The notes below the pieces were generated by a model. That model was not told the DNA's origin. It saw nothing but the letters and a program-made list of their open reading frames with translations, and searched no databases. From contig OY970271.1 in the NCBI GenBank assembly GCA_963715745.1, positions 2,108,001-2,172,000 of the forward strand: DNA of 64,000 bases, in the 5' to 3' direction. The translations under genes were made by a program, and so were the position numbers. Numbering within the stretch: the stretch's first letter is position 1; each line of letters starts with the position of its first letter. This document shows, piece after piece, positions 35,374-44,422 of the stretch. The stretch comes from CAWGJF01 sp963715745. GTDB lineage: Bacteria > Bacteroidota > Ignavibacteria > Ignavibacteriales > Ignavibacteriaceae.

Positions 35374-36357
35374 TTAATGCTTTAATTTTTCGATTATAAA
35401 TTCAACAATATCATCAATTGATTCTTTCCTTGCATCAATATAACCCAGAGAATGTCGAATGCCATCAATATCTGTATCATCTAAACGAATGGGAAGAATA
35501 TATTCTTTATTTTTTTCTTTAATGGCCCTTGCTAAAGCACTTTTTAACTCGTGATTAGTCCAAATCTTTTTTCTATAATTATCGGATATTATTATTATAC
35601 AATACTTCGCTGAATGCTGATAAATTTTATCCAAATATATTGCTAAATCTTTACCCCATAAATTAACTTTTTCATCCTCATCACAAAAATATTTTATTTG
35701 TTTATCTTTTAATTTTGATGTAATGTTCCTAACAAAAGGCCGATCCTCACCTGCAAATGAAAAAACGAAATCATATTCAAAATTAAATTCTATATTATTT
35801 GGCATTGGGTACAAAAAAGTATTATTTAATTCACTAATTAACCTTAAACCTTTATCAGTTAAATGGGCGGCAAAACCAGAAAAAGGAAATTTATTTCTTA
35901 GAGGACCTTCAACAGGGTTCTCCATAGCTATTAAACAAGCATTCCATATTTCATCAAGAATTTCAACAACTTCGGCCGGACTGTTAGCACCTATTATTGA
36001 TGATAATTTGTTAGGAAAACCATCAATTGTTTTAGTACTATTTTCAGAAACATCACCGAACCATTTTAAAAGATTGTTATACTTGGTTTGATAATCCGGT
36101 AATAATGTATTCTTAAGTATAGTATTTATATCACTGGTTTTAAATAATTCAGGAGGATTATTTTCATTTTTGATGTAATAGCTTAGCTGAGCACGCCAAT
36201 TAGAATATTTATTAGTATCAGAACTTTGAAGTGCCCACAAAGAAATTTTAAATCTATTACATCTTTCACACGTCACTTCTAATTTATCACCATAATCGTA
36301 TACACCGACAGAGCAAATGGTTGCACATACTGGACATTCCCTTCTTTCGTACATCAT
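35374..36357 (-). CDS. Zinc-ribbon TIR-domain protein
   Basis: A 327-aa protein. An N-terminal zinc ribbon uses C8, C11, C30 and C33. A helical middle (residues 45-190) has no recognised family. The C-terminal TIR domain (about 194-325) begins YDFVFSFAGEDRPFV and has the WTNHELKSAL segment with probable catalytic Glu270. Bacterial TIR domains cleave NAD+ or make cyclic ADP-ribose signals in antiviral systems such as Thoeris. Here there is no ThsA-like SIR2/Macro gene, so it is not Thoeris as described. It begins the coupled run TIR, trypco2-like, micropeptide, putAbiC, AlbA_2. Confidence 0.85.
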   Translation of the reverse strand: MMYERRECPVCATICSVGVYDYGDKLEVTCERCNRFKISLWALQSSDTNKYSNWRAQLSYYIKNENNPPELFKTSDINTILKNTLLPDYQTKYNNLLKWFGDVSENSTKTIDGFPNKLSSIIGANSPAEVVEILDEIWNACLIAMENPVEGPLRNKFPFSGFAAHLTDKGLRLISELNNTFLYPMPNNIEFNFEYDFVFSFAGEDRPFVRNITSKLKDKQIKYFCDEDEKVNLWGKDLAIYLDKIYQHSAKYCIIIISDNYRKKIWTNHELKSALARAIKEKNKEYILPIRLDDTDIDGIRHSLGYIDARKESIDDIVEFIIEKLKH

Positions 36358-36369
36358 ATACTAAAAAGT

Positions 36370-37422
36370 TTAAAATGTTTTTAATAAAACTTGCTCAATT
36401 ATATATTTTGCGAACAATGGATTTAATTTTATTTTATCATGTCCATACATAAGAGCATTATAATTTTTACCGCCGGCAAAAGTCAAAGGAACATCTGAAT
36501 AAAGCTCAAAAAAAGTATTCTTTAAATATTCAAGACTTAAACTATTTAATTGCCAATTTTTAGTAAAACTTTGAGTAATATTCATACCCTCTACGTACCA
36601 AGGCCATCTCTTTTCTTCCTTTTTGTACATTGGAACTGAAGTAACTTTGTAAACAGATAATATCATTCGGATACCTACACCATACACGATCAAAATATCA
36701 TTAATTTTTACACCTTTTGGTTCGCGTGTAGAAAAATGTAATTTTTTGTCATTTGGTGATATTTGCCAAGAAAAATCTACAGGATCTGTAATATCACCAT
36801 ATGGTTTTAACCAGTAATTGCCTAAGGTAGAAAATGATTCTGTATTTTCTTTTGATAATATTTTTGTCAGATCAAGTTTTATATTTGGATTTATTTTTTC
36901 CTTATGCTTTTTTTTATAAATATTTATCTCTTTTAACATCTTTTTTACTGTTTTTCTATCAATCGACTTGTGCGGAGTTAGAACAGTAATTTCATTTTCG
37001 ATTTCATTAATAAAATTATTATCATCAGTTCCTAAACCCCACTCATAATTATCTTCAAGACCAGCTTTAGTAAAATTAGCAGAAGTAACTATAGCATAAA
37101 AAGCTTTATTATTTTTTTTAAATATATAAACCTTTCCATGAAGATTATTTATTAAATAAACATTTCCGATTAATTGTTTCTTATCAACTTGATTTAAAAA
37201 TGAATCTATTGCATTAACTTTTTTTATTTGATCTGGGGAATTTGGAATTAATGTAGTAAGAAGCTGAACTTTTTTAAGTTTATCAGGGATAGTATTGAAA
37301 AATTTGTTAAAATCAGGCATTAAAAATGGAGCAACAACAATAACTTCATCCGATTTAGAACAAAAATATTTTATTAAAGAAGAATGATTGAGATCATTGT
37401 TATAATTTCCAATCAGTTTCAT
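36370..37422 (-). CDS. Phospholipase D-like nuclease fused to an EVE/PUA-like domain
   Basis: A 350-aa protein. The N-terminal half is a PLD-superfamily nuclease with one HKD-type motif, LHGKVYIFKKNN (H95, K97) and TSANFTKAGLEDNYEWG (113-129); dimers would complete the active site. The C-terminal half (about 203-345) has the EVE/PUA order: NYWLKPYGD, then DFSWQISPNDKKLHFSTREP and KINDILIVYGVG. EVE domains bind modified DNA or RNA bases. The combination suggests a modification-dependent nuclease. It lies between the type IIG gene (188 bp away) and the TIR gene (12 bp away). Confidence 0.75.
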   Translation of the reverse strand: MKLIGNYNNDLNHSSLIKYFCSKSDEVIVVAPFLMPDFNKFFNTIPDKLKKVQLLTTLIPNSPDQIKKVNAIDSFLNQVDKKQLIGNVYLINNLHGKVYIFKKNNKAFYAIVTSANFTKAGLEDNYEWGLGTDDNNFINEIENEITVLTPHKSIDRKTVKKMLKEINIYKKKHKEKINPNIKLDLTKILSKENTESFSTLGNYWLKPYGDITDPVDFSWQISPNDKKLHFSTREPKGVKINDILIVYGVGIRMILSVYKVTSVPMYKKEEKRWPWYVEGMNITQSFTKNWQLNSLSLEYLKNTFFELYSDVPLTFAGGKNYNALMYGHDKIKLNPLFAKYIIEQVLLKTF

Positions 37423-37610
37423 AAATTTTTATCCTTTCACCATAACCAAATCCCGGTAGATGCTGATATAGTGTGCTTTGCTCCGGTAAATTTTAAGCAT
37501 AGCTTTTATTTGAGAACCGTATTTTGCAAAGCTGTCCTTAAGTGTACGGAGTATTTTGTTGCGGGATTTCGTGGTGTGTTGTATTTTAAAATTAAAAAAC
37601 ATTTAATTTC

Positions 37611-40600
37611 TTAACTCCATTCCACTAAAATTTCATCAGCCATTTTTTCTGCAAGACTCCAATCATGGAGCTTTTGATGTGCATTTGTTTCTAATGATTG
37701 TCGCAAGTTTTTTACATAAAGTTTGTAAGATGAAATTATTTTCTCTAAAACTTTTTCATTTTTTGGAATTTTTATCTGATAGATTTCTTTTTTGGTAAGC
37801 ATTTCTACAAATTCTGCTTTTACATCGCTATCAGTTTCTAATATAGTTTTGCCTTCATCATCCTTAAGTTCAAATTTGTCAAAGAATGAATCTGCTTTAA
37901 GCTGTTTGCCATTTGAGTTGTATGTGTCGAATTCAAGTGAGTCGTAATCGCCCGCACTATAAAAAGCTTCAGGGAACTTTTTCATTCCATTAGGTATTAT
38001 TTCTTCAATTACTGCTTTTTTGATTTCGTCGTAAGCTACTTTAACGGATTGCGATTTTTGTTTCTTCCGCATCTTAGGAAGTTCGAGCCGTTCTTTTACA
38101 AGCTGAGTTATCCCTTCATAAATTCTGGGTAAATATTCTTTTGGATCTAATCCGAGTGCTTTCAAAACTGATGTGTCAAGTTCTTTCCGGTCTTTCTGTT
38201 TTATTTCTTGAAAGATTGGTCTAATAATTCGCTTTGTAATACTGTTCATATCAAATATTATATCAACATCTGGCAAAAGCATATTTTTTACTTCGTCAAC
38301 AGTAAACTCTTTAGCATTCCCGTTATTTATTTCCTTTCCATAGGCTTCTATATGCAGAATATATAAAAATGAGTTTAGTAGAATTAATAAAGCATCTTTC
38401 TGTGACTTTATTGAATACATTCTTTTATCAACAAGAAATCTGTGTTTATTATGAAATGTTAAAAATCGCTGTCGTGGAGCGGCAAGAAATAGAATTTCAT
38501 CATCAATGTTTGAAGTTATTCCGTACCAATATTTTCTTCCGATAACAGATTTAATTTTAGGGAATAATATTCCACTTTTATTTTTCTGTTTTTCACCCCA
38601 TTCTATGTATTTAAGTGCATTTATATGACGAGCTTTTTTTAATCGCTCTTTTGAATGATTACATACGAATATATAATTATTAACCTGTTCCATTGAGATC
38701 AGAATTTTGTCGAATTTAGAGGAATCTTTAATTACTTTTTTTAAGTAATTCTTTTCAATCTCTCCCTGCCAGCCACGTGCATTTTTGCAAATTACAGTTC
38801 CTTTTTTCTTTTGTTTTACGTCTTTTACTTCTTCCAAATAAAAAAAATCATTAATCCCTGTAGTATATCCACGTCTTACATCAGCCATTGATTTCAATGG
38901 CACAAGCTTGTCTTTACATTTTTCCAGAATTTCAAAATAAACATCAGGAGCGCGTAAGTATTTTCCCCATTTGGAATTGTATTCATTCTTTAATAATTCA
39001 TTGAAAAGAACTTGCTGCTTAATTATCCTTATTCTGAAATTATCATCTTCTGCTGAGATAATGTTTGTGTCCAATTTTTTACTTTTTCTTTGGTCGTATT
39101 GAAGTGTTTCAAGGATTCGAATAATATCATCGACCCTTTTCCACCGATTAGCAGATTCAATTTTAAGGTTCCTTTGAGGGATTAGTTCTTCAAGTTTAGA
39201 TTTTAATTTAATAAATCTGGTATCATTATTATTTCTCTTATCCTTATTACTTTCCCTATCAAGAACGATGAAAATTGTATTGGCTGCAACATCTTCAAAC
39301 CAAGGCTCGGCGTAACTTGCTACAACTGCACGTATATTAAAGTGGTCTAATAGAAATTGTTTGAGAACACCCCCGAATGACGTATCTAACCAAGTGTTTG
39401 AAGTGATAAATGAAATGGTTGAATTGTTTGCTAACAATGATGTAATATGAATAAAGATATATGTATAAATATCTGCCTGACCAGAAAGCTTTAGTTCGAT
39501 ATTTTTCTTTTCAACATACCTATCAATTTCTTTTTCAAAATTTTCTTTAGAATTTTTTTTCAATTCATCAATATGTTTTTCATCCAATCCATTAACCTCA
39601 AAAAGATCAGGATAAATTAAAAAATATTCTTTGGCAATTACCTTTGTTAACAATCTTTTATAACCTTTATTCTTTTTTTCAATTAATTCCTGTCTTATAA
39701 AAGGAAAGTTGCCAACAAATCCGTTAAAAAAAGGCAATGTCTTTTTAATTTTGGTAAAATGTTTACCGGCATTAGGCGGAGGAAAATCAAATTCAGCTCC
39801 CTTAGTTACATCGAAAATATCTGTGCGAATTACACGGGGGAAATTTTCATAATTCGAAATATTCTGTCTGAACAAATTTATTGTAGAAAGTTCTGCGGGA
39901 AATTTCCCTATATCTATTCCCCAAATTTTATCGAGCAATTCTTTATGTTGCAATTTATAACCGGAAAGAAACCTTAAACGATCATATAAACGGATTAAAA
40001 AAGTTCCGCTTCCACAAGTAGGATCTCCATAAATTCCTTTTTCATCCTGAACAGCAAAACCAATAATTAAATCAACTAAATCTTCATTAGTAAAATACTG
40101 CCCAAGTAAATGACGTGAATTAGGATCAATAATTTCTTCGAACAATTCTCCGATAACATCTTCAGAAAGCTCGCCGAAGTGATAAACTTTTAATTCTGAA
40201 AAAAGTACATGCAGATCATCATAAATAGTTTCCGGCAGTCCGAGTACTTCAATAGGATCTTCGACAAAAACTGCTTGCCAATCTTTTTCACGTGCACGAG
40301 CAAATGAAAATTTTAATAATTTATTTATATCCGGCTCATCATTTTTATAAATATCCGGGAGATCATCAAAATATCTTCTTACGGTTAGATAAAAAATAAT
40401 TTTAGTTACCAGTGCATAAACTGTTTGACGTGCGATTAGTTTATAATATTCTGCATCAGAAGGATAGGCAATTCCCTGTTTCGTTACATATTCTGCTATT
40501 AAGTGTTTGTTAGAAGATTTACGTGCAGAATCCTTTAAAAAGTTTTCGAACTTCGGGACAAGATCATTTACAGCTTTTCTGATAAAATTAACAAAGTAAA

Positions 40601-41093
40601 CTTTATCGGGATAAAATTTTCTGAACTTTCCTGTTTCATTCAGATTAATTAGTTCATCAAGAATCCTTTGAAGGTATGCTTTGATCTTTGCCTGATTATC
40701 ACCTTGAATCCAGTTATCAATTCTATTGAGAACATCTTCCGTTTCTGAGTCAACAAGTTGAATCTTATTCTTTACAATTTTGTAAGCATTCAGATTCTGG
40801 AAATCCCACGTAAGTGCATACTGAACTTCTATTTCTAATGCTTTAAGGCGAAATGTTTCCAGGTTTTCGCTGGAACCAAAAGGAGGTTTTAGTTCAATAT
40901 AAGAATATGGTTCATTGCTTGCCCGGTCTTTCCAAATAATAATATCACCGAATTTTGTAGAGGTATCTACTTTAATTCCTGTTTCGTTTGAAGCAGAAGA
41001 GAAAGGGAAATTACTACGCTTTATTATTTCATTTAACCATTCGGAAACTTTAGAGGCAAGTTCTCTTTCGTTGGTTTTAATCGACTTGGACAC
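37611..41093 (-). CDS. Type IIG restriction enzyme and N6-adenine methyltransferase
   Basis: A 1160-aa fused restriction-modification protein. The N-terminal part (to about residue 150) has a PD-(D/E)XK-like core, GDIIIW (D50) and YIELKPP (E67, K69). The gamma-class methylase core has motif I GDPTCGSGTFLIRLYDRL near residue 357 and, about 100 residues later, GNFPFIRQE in the place of the GNPPY/F catalytic motif IV. The C-terminal third is target recognition plus helical parts. It would cut and methylate one strand of a short site. It is the first gene of the minus-strand defence run and is divergent from the QueC-like module. Confidence 0.85.
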   Translation of the reverse strand: MSKSIKTNERELASKVSEWLNEIIKRSNFPFSSASNETGIKVDTSTKFGDIIIWKDRASNEPYSYIELKPPFGSSENLETFRLKALEIEVQYALTWDFQNLNAYKIVKNKIQLVDSETEDVLNRIDNWIQGDNQAKIKAYLQRILDELINLNETGKFRKFYPDKVYFVNFIRKAVNDLVPKFENFLKDSARKSSNKHLIAEYVTKQGIAYPSDAEYYKLIARQTVYALVTKIIFYLTVRRYFDDLPDIYKNDEPDINKLLKFSFARAREKDWQAVFVEDPIEVLGLPETIYDDLHVLFSELKVYHFGELSEDVIGELFEEIIDPNSRHLLGQYFTNEDLVDLIIGFAVQDEKGIYGDPTCGSGTFLIRLYDRLRFLSGYKLQHKELLDKIWGIDIGKFPAELSTINLFRQNISNYENFPRVIRTDIFDVTKGAEFDFPPPNAGKHFTKIKKTLPFFNGFVGNFPFIRQELIEKKNKGYKRLLTKVIAKEYFLIYPDLFEVNGLDEKHIDELKKNSKENFEKEIDRYVEKKNIELKLSGQADIYTYIFIHITSLLANNSTISFITSNTWLDTSFGGVLKQFLLDHFNIRAVVASYAEPWFEDVAANTIFIVLDRESNKDKRNNNDTRFIKLKSKLEELIPQRNLKIESANRWKRVDDIIRILETLQYDQRKSKKLDTNIISAEDDNFRIRIIKQQVLFNELLKNEYNSKWGKYLRAPDVYFEILEKCKDKLVPLKSMADVRRGYTTGINDFFYLEEVKDVKQKKKGTVICKNARGWQGEIEKNYLKKVIKDSSKFDKILISMEQVNNYIFVCNHSKERLKKARHINALKYIEWGEKQKNKSGILFPKIKSVIGRKYWYGITSNIDDEILFLAAPRQRFLTFHNKHRFLVDKRMYSIKSQKDALLILLNSFLYILHIEAYGKEINNGNAKEFTVDEVKNMLLPDVDIIFDMNSITKRIIRPIFQEIKQKDRKELDTSVLKALGLDPKEYLPRIYEGITQLVKERLELPKMRKKQKSQSVKVAYDEIKKAVIEEIIPNGMKKFPEAFYSAGDYDSLEFDTYNSNGKQLKADSFFDKFELKDDEGKTILETDSDVKAEFVEMLTKKEIYQIKIPKNEKVLEKIISSYKLYVKNLRQSLETNAHQKLHDWSLAEKMADEILVEWS

Positions 41094-41411
41094 TTAAATT
41101 ATTATTCCTAATAGTGTTAGAATAATTGGAAATACAAATCATAAGCACCAACTTATCACCCCCTGGCTTAAGCGGAATTTTAAAAGGGAGTGAAATTAGC
41201 ATATACGGACAATAGTCTGGTTCATCTTGGCTATTAAAAATAACAAAAATCCCGCTGATTTTGGAAGGAATTTATTATATTGGAAATGCAGGAGTGAAAA
41301 AGAGAGGCAAAGGCATATCTATTTTAAGATTCTAAGAACATACGAATAGCACCATTTAATTCTAATACTGAAAACCAACAGGAAAAACTATGATAAAAAA
41401 AGTGGTCGCTT
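41094..41411. promoter_or_regulatory. Divergent intergenic region with a 10-codon leader frame
   Basis: 318 bp between the type IIG gene and the Met-Gly protein. The last part holds a 10-codon open frame (41390-41422, MIKKVVAYGE) preceded by AGGA. It overlaps the next start codon by 11 bp, whereas the next gene itself has no good Shine-Dalgarno. No clear TAnnTTTG promoter is visible. Confidence 0.45.
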
Positions 41412-42194
41412 ATGGGGAATAAACGATACGGTTACCTTCCAAAATCAAAAGCGTGGCGAGTCATTGTAAAAGAGATGGGCGAATTTGCCTTAGAGAAGAA
41501 AAGCGTAAACGAAATTGCTTTCAAAACCCTGAGACAAGTACGAGACAGATTTACTGAATTACAAAATGATCCGTCTATTAAAACAACTTTCGAACTTCTT
41601 CTTCACATTTCATACGCATTTAAACAAAACGATCCTATCTCATACCTGAGTGACAAAGAATTATTAGGTAAAAAAGAGATGTCAGTTGTCGATCTATCCC
41701 GGGCTATCTGGAATAACAAACAGGAAGAAATAAATTCGAAAGAATACGAAACAGTTGCCAAGCAAGCTGCAATTGATGCTTTGAACGGATGGTATAAACA
41801 AAATATAGAAAGCGGAAGAAGTTTTTTCCACGAAGGGGTTGATCAAAAGGCTATTTTTTACAAAACAAATAATGGAAGCGGATTCTGCGAGTTAGCGAGG
41901 TTATACTTCTCAAAATTTACTGAGAGATACCTTAAATATTACCTAGAGAGAGAAGCGTCAATAGCTTTGCCAAATCCAAGTCAAAGAAAAAAGTTTACTA
42001 AAGAATTAGAATCACACATTGATGAAGTCTCAAAACACGCATTTCAAACAGCTAAGATTGCTGAATCCTTTGCAGCAGGATGGTATAATAAAAATGTAAA
42101 AGAAACTTTCCCGGAGGAATCGGAAGTAAAAGGATTTCTATATACGGCTTTCGGAAAAATTAGAAGCGATCTGTTACAGGAAGAGATGCGTTGA
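41412..42194 (+). CDS. 260-residue protein with Met-Gly start, partner of the QueC-like gene
   Basis: I do not recognise a family by sequence. It starts MGNKRYGYLPKSKAWRV; removal of Met would leave an N-terminal Gly. An in-frame stop just upstream makes this the first possible start. The rest is mostly helical: a Phe/Leu-rich middle (TTFELLLHISYAF), a conserved-looking GSGFCELARLYFSKFTERYL around residues 155-175, and a long C-terminal helix. The Met-Gly start plus overlap (4 bp, ATGA-type) with a QueC-like gene recalls QatB of Qat and the modified partners of QueC-like enzymes. That is inference from context. Confidence 0.6.
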   Translation: MGNKRYGYLPKSKAWRVIVKEMGEFALEKKSVNEIAFKTLRQVRDRFTELQNDPSIKTTFELLLHISYAFKQNDPISYLSDKELLGKKEMSVVDLSRAIWNNKQEEINSKEYETVAKQAAIDALNGWYKQNIESGRSFFHEGVDQKAIFYKTNNGSGFCELARLYFSKFTERYLKYYLEREASIALPNPSQRKKFTKELESHIDEVSKHAFQTAKIAESFAAGWYNKNVKETFPEESEVKGFLYTAFGKIRSDLLQEEMR

Positions 42195-44029
42195 TTAAAA
42201 TAAGAGAATATATTGTTTCCTGTATGGGTGCGGGTATTGAAATGAAAATAAAAAATCAAAAAGATTTTTTGGAACTTGAACACCGCAAGGGAAGGAAAAA
42301 TCAAAATGTAGAAATATTACTAACAAAATTCGCGATGAATGTTTACAAAATAGGAGACAGACAAAAAGATTTACTTGAAATAGCGGGATACGTTTTTGCG
42401 GCAGACAGAAAAACATATAGAGGATTTACGACTGCTTTAGAATATCATAATTGGAGCAGAAAATTTCATTTTCATTTTTTTGTAAGGGATATAGAATTCT
42501 GGAATAAAGATGATGTTAAGAAGTTGTTATCGGATGCGCTCTGTTTTATGACAGGAGACGAAGAATATAAATTTACTTTTTATAAAGCAGAACCGGATTT
42601 TCCTACAGATATATTTGATATTGAAAATTTTGAGTTAGAAGGGAAGGAATCTTTAAGCGTACTATTATTTTCAGGCGGGATTGATTCGTTAGCAGGAGCA
42701 TTAGAAAAAATAAAAACAACAACTGATGAAATTTGCTTGGTAAGTCATCAGTCTGGTGTGCCGTCAGTAAAAACTACTCAAAAGGGATTATATGATGAGC
42801 TGAACAGAAGGTATCCCAATAGATGCAAGCATTATAAATTCCATTGCGGGTTGACAAAGAAAAAAGCAAGGGATGAAACTCAGAGAACACGTCCTTTCTT
42901 ATATTGTTCAATGGCTTATGCTATAGCAGGTACATACAAACAAGATAGCATTACTGTTTATGAAAATGGAATAACTTCAATTAATCTGGGTGAAACACAG
43001 GATTTGATGAATGGCAGGGCAAGCAGAACAACGCATCCCAAAACTATCGGTTTATTGGAAAAACTGTTTACTGAAATATCGGGAAAGGAATTCAAAATCA
43101 ATCATCCATTTTTATTTAAGACTAAAACTGATGTAACGGAACTGCTTAAGAAAAATGATGGATTAAAATTGTTAGATAGTTCTGTTTCTTGCAGCAGAAC
43201 ATTTCAAAAGCCGCAAGGCACAACGCATTGCGGAAGATGTACTCAGTGTGTTGACAGAAGATTTGCTGTTTATGCAAATGAAGTAGAGAAGTCCGATGAG
43301 AATGGGATTTACAAATTTGACTTTCTTAGAAGCCCCTTAACCGATGATGGTACTGTAAAAATATTAACAGAATACGTAAGATTTGCACAAGAAGTAAAGG
43401 ATAGTGACGCTGATTGGCTCTACGATAAAAAAACAGGAGAAATGTTTGATCTTGAGAATTTTATTGAGGGTGAAGGTTTAGAAGAGAAAATAAAAAAAAT
43501 TTACGAGTTGTATTTGAAGCATTCAAAACAAGTTGAATCTGCAATTGAGTATATGATAAGATTGCATGATAAGCCTTTAACGAGAAAACATCCGAAATCA
43601 ATATTTAGATTAATCTTTGGAACAAAAATTTACCAAATTAAGCAAGGGATAAAAAAAGAAGCTAAATCTGGAATTAATGAAAAAATAAAGAAGCAGGATA
43701 AAGTAAAGATTGATGATTTAGTTAAAGGATACATCAACGCCTGCAAAAAATTGAAGTTCAAAGAACCAACATTAGATAATCTTGCAGAACTTTCTGGAAT
43801 TAGCAAATCAATCTGGGATAGAAAAATGAAAACGTCCACTTTTTGGAATTTGCTAAAAGATGAAGTTGAGCACTCAATTAACCAAGCAAAAAAACAAGAG
43901 ACAAAAGATTTCTGGATTCAACAAGAGCAAATTGCTTCAAAAGAGTATACTGATTTAATTGTTAAAGAATACAGAGCTAAAGAAACGTTTAGTGATGACC
44001 TTCCCCAAAAAAAGCGAGGGAGTTTTTAG
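42191..44029 (+). CDS. QueC-like PP-loop enzyme with N- and C-terminal extensions
   Basis: A 612-aa protein. The central 230 residues match 7-cyano-7-deazaguanine synthase (QueC): PP-loop SGGIDS (161-166), VYENGITSIN with the ENG motif (258-260), and a zinc site C334, C347, C350, C353 in CSRTFQK...HCGRCTQC. An extra 150 residues precede it and 220 helical residues follow, with a helix-turn-helix-like LDNLAELSGISKSIWDRKM near 550. QueC proteins make preQ0; QueC-like proteins in Qat and type IV CBASS are used for defence. No queD, queE or queF is nearby, so a housekeeping queuosine role is unlikely. Confidence 0.82.
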   Translation: MIKIREYIVSCMGAGIEMKIKNQKDFLELEHRKGRKNQNVEILLTKFAMNVYKIGDRQKDLLEIAGYVFAADRKTYRGFTTALEYHNWSRKFHFHFFVRDIEFWNKDDVKKLLSDALCFMTGDEEYKFTFYKAEPDFPTDIFDIENFELEGKESLSVLLFSGGIDSLAGALEKIKTTTDEICLVSHQSGVPSVKTTQKGLYDELNRRYPNRCKHYKFHCGLTKKKARDETQRTRPFLYCSMAYAIAGTYKQDSITVYENGITSINLGETQDLMNGRASRTTHPKTIGLLEKLFTEISGKEFKINHPFLFKTKTDVTELLKKNDGLKLLDSSVSCSRTFQKPQGTTHCGRCTQCVDRRFAVYANEVEKSDENGIYKFDFLRSPLTDDGTVKILTEYVRFAQEVKDSDADWLYDKKTGEMFDLENFIEGEGLEEKIKKIYELYLKHSKQVESAIEYMIRLHDKPLTRKHPKSIFRLIFGTKIYQIKQGIKKEAKSGINEKIKKQDKVKIDDLVKGYINACKKLKFKEPTLDNLAELSGISKSIWDRKMKTSTFWNLLKDEVEHSINQAKKQETKDFWIQQEQIASKEYTDLIVKEYRAKETFSDDLPQKKRGSF

Positions 44030-44165
44030 CAGTTTTTGGGCAGTCTTATTTTACATCTTTCCTAAAAAACCTATCAAATAAAATAAAATCTAACATTTCG
44101 CAAGAAAATCCCTAGCACTTTTAAGAAATCCATCTAATTATGTAGGCAAAAGACTAGAGAAGATT

Positions 44166-44218
44166 TAAGCTCAATTTATATGGCATTTACTGGTCGATGC
44201 TATGCAGGGTTGAGCTTA
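44166..44218 (+). other. Stable stem-loop upstream of two small genes
   Basis: Outer arms TAAGCTCAA (44166-44174) and TTGAGCTTA (44210-44218) pair perfectly over 9 bp. Inside, TGGCAT (44181-44186) pairs with ATGCTA (44197-44202) with one G-U. It has no T tract. It may be a regulatory RNA element or a protein-binding dyad. Confidence 0.5.
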
Positions 44219-44239
44219 CAATATTAAATGGAGAAAACA

Positions 44240-44422
44240 ATGAAAGAAATTGAATCAACTTTAATCAAGTACCTGCAGAGAATGGTGGGTTTATCAGGTA
44301 TTTATAAAAATATGAGGGGTTATAGGATTAAAATTAAGAAAATCGAATGTCTCCTTGCAAAGTTGGACTTAATACTCACCGAATTTGAAGAATACGAGAA
44401 ACCAGAGGAAGATATAATATGA
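44240..44422 (+). CDS. Small helical protein upstream of the second recombinase
   Basis: A 60-aa protein starting at 44240, where GGAG lies 6 nt upstream; an ATG 12 bp earlier lacks a Shine-Dalgarno and is less likely. It is basic in the middle (NMRGYRIKIKKIECLLAKL) and acidic at the end (EFEEYEKPEEDII). It overlaps the next small gene by 4 bp. No family recognised; a phage-type accessory or regulatory protein is a guess. Confidence 0.5.
   Translation: MKEIESTLIKYLQRMVGLSGIYKNMRGYRIKIKKIECLLAKLDLILTEFEEYEKPEEDII

Noticed and set aside
35374..36357. Thoeris system
   Set aside because: A TIR protein is present, but no ThsA-like SIR2 or Macro-domain effector is found nearby.
37384..37614. 76-residue plus-strand frame between PLD-EVE and type IIG genes
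   Set aside because: It overlaps both neighbours' ends and has no ribosome site or family features, so it is probably a chance frame.
37611..41093. BREX PglX or stand-alone type I HsdM
   Set aside because: A nuclease-like N-terminal domain is fused, and no BrxA, BrxB, BrxC, PglZ, HsdS or HsdR gene is adjacent. Type IIG fits better.
42191..44029. Housekeeping queC for queuosine
   Set aside because: The length is almost three times that of QueC, extra domains flank the core, and no queD, queE, queF or tgt gene is nearby.
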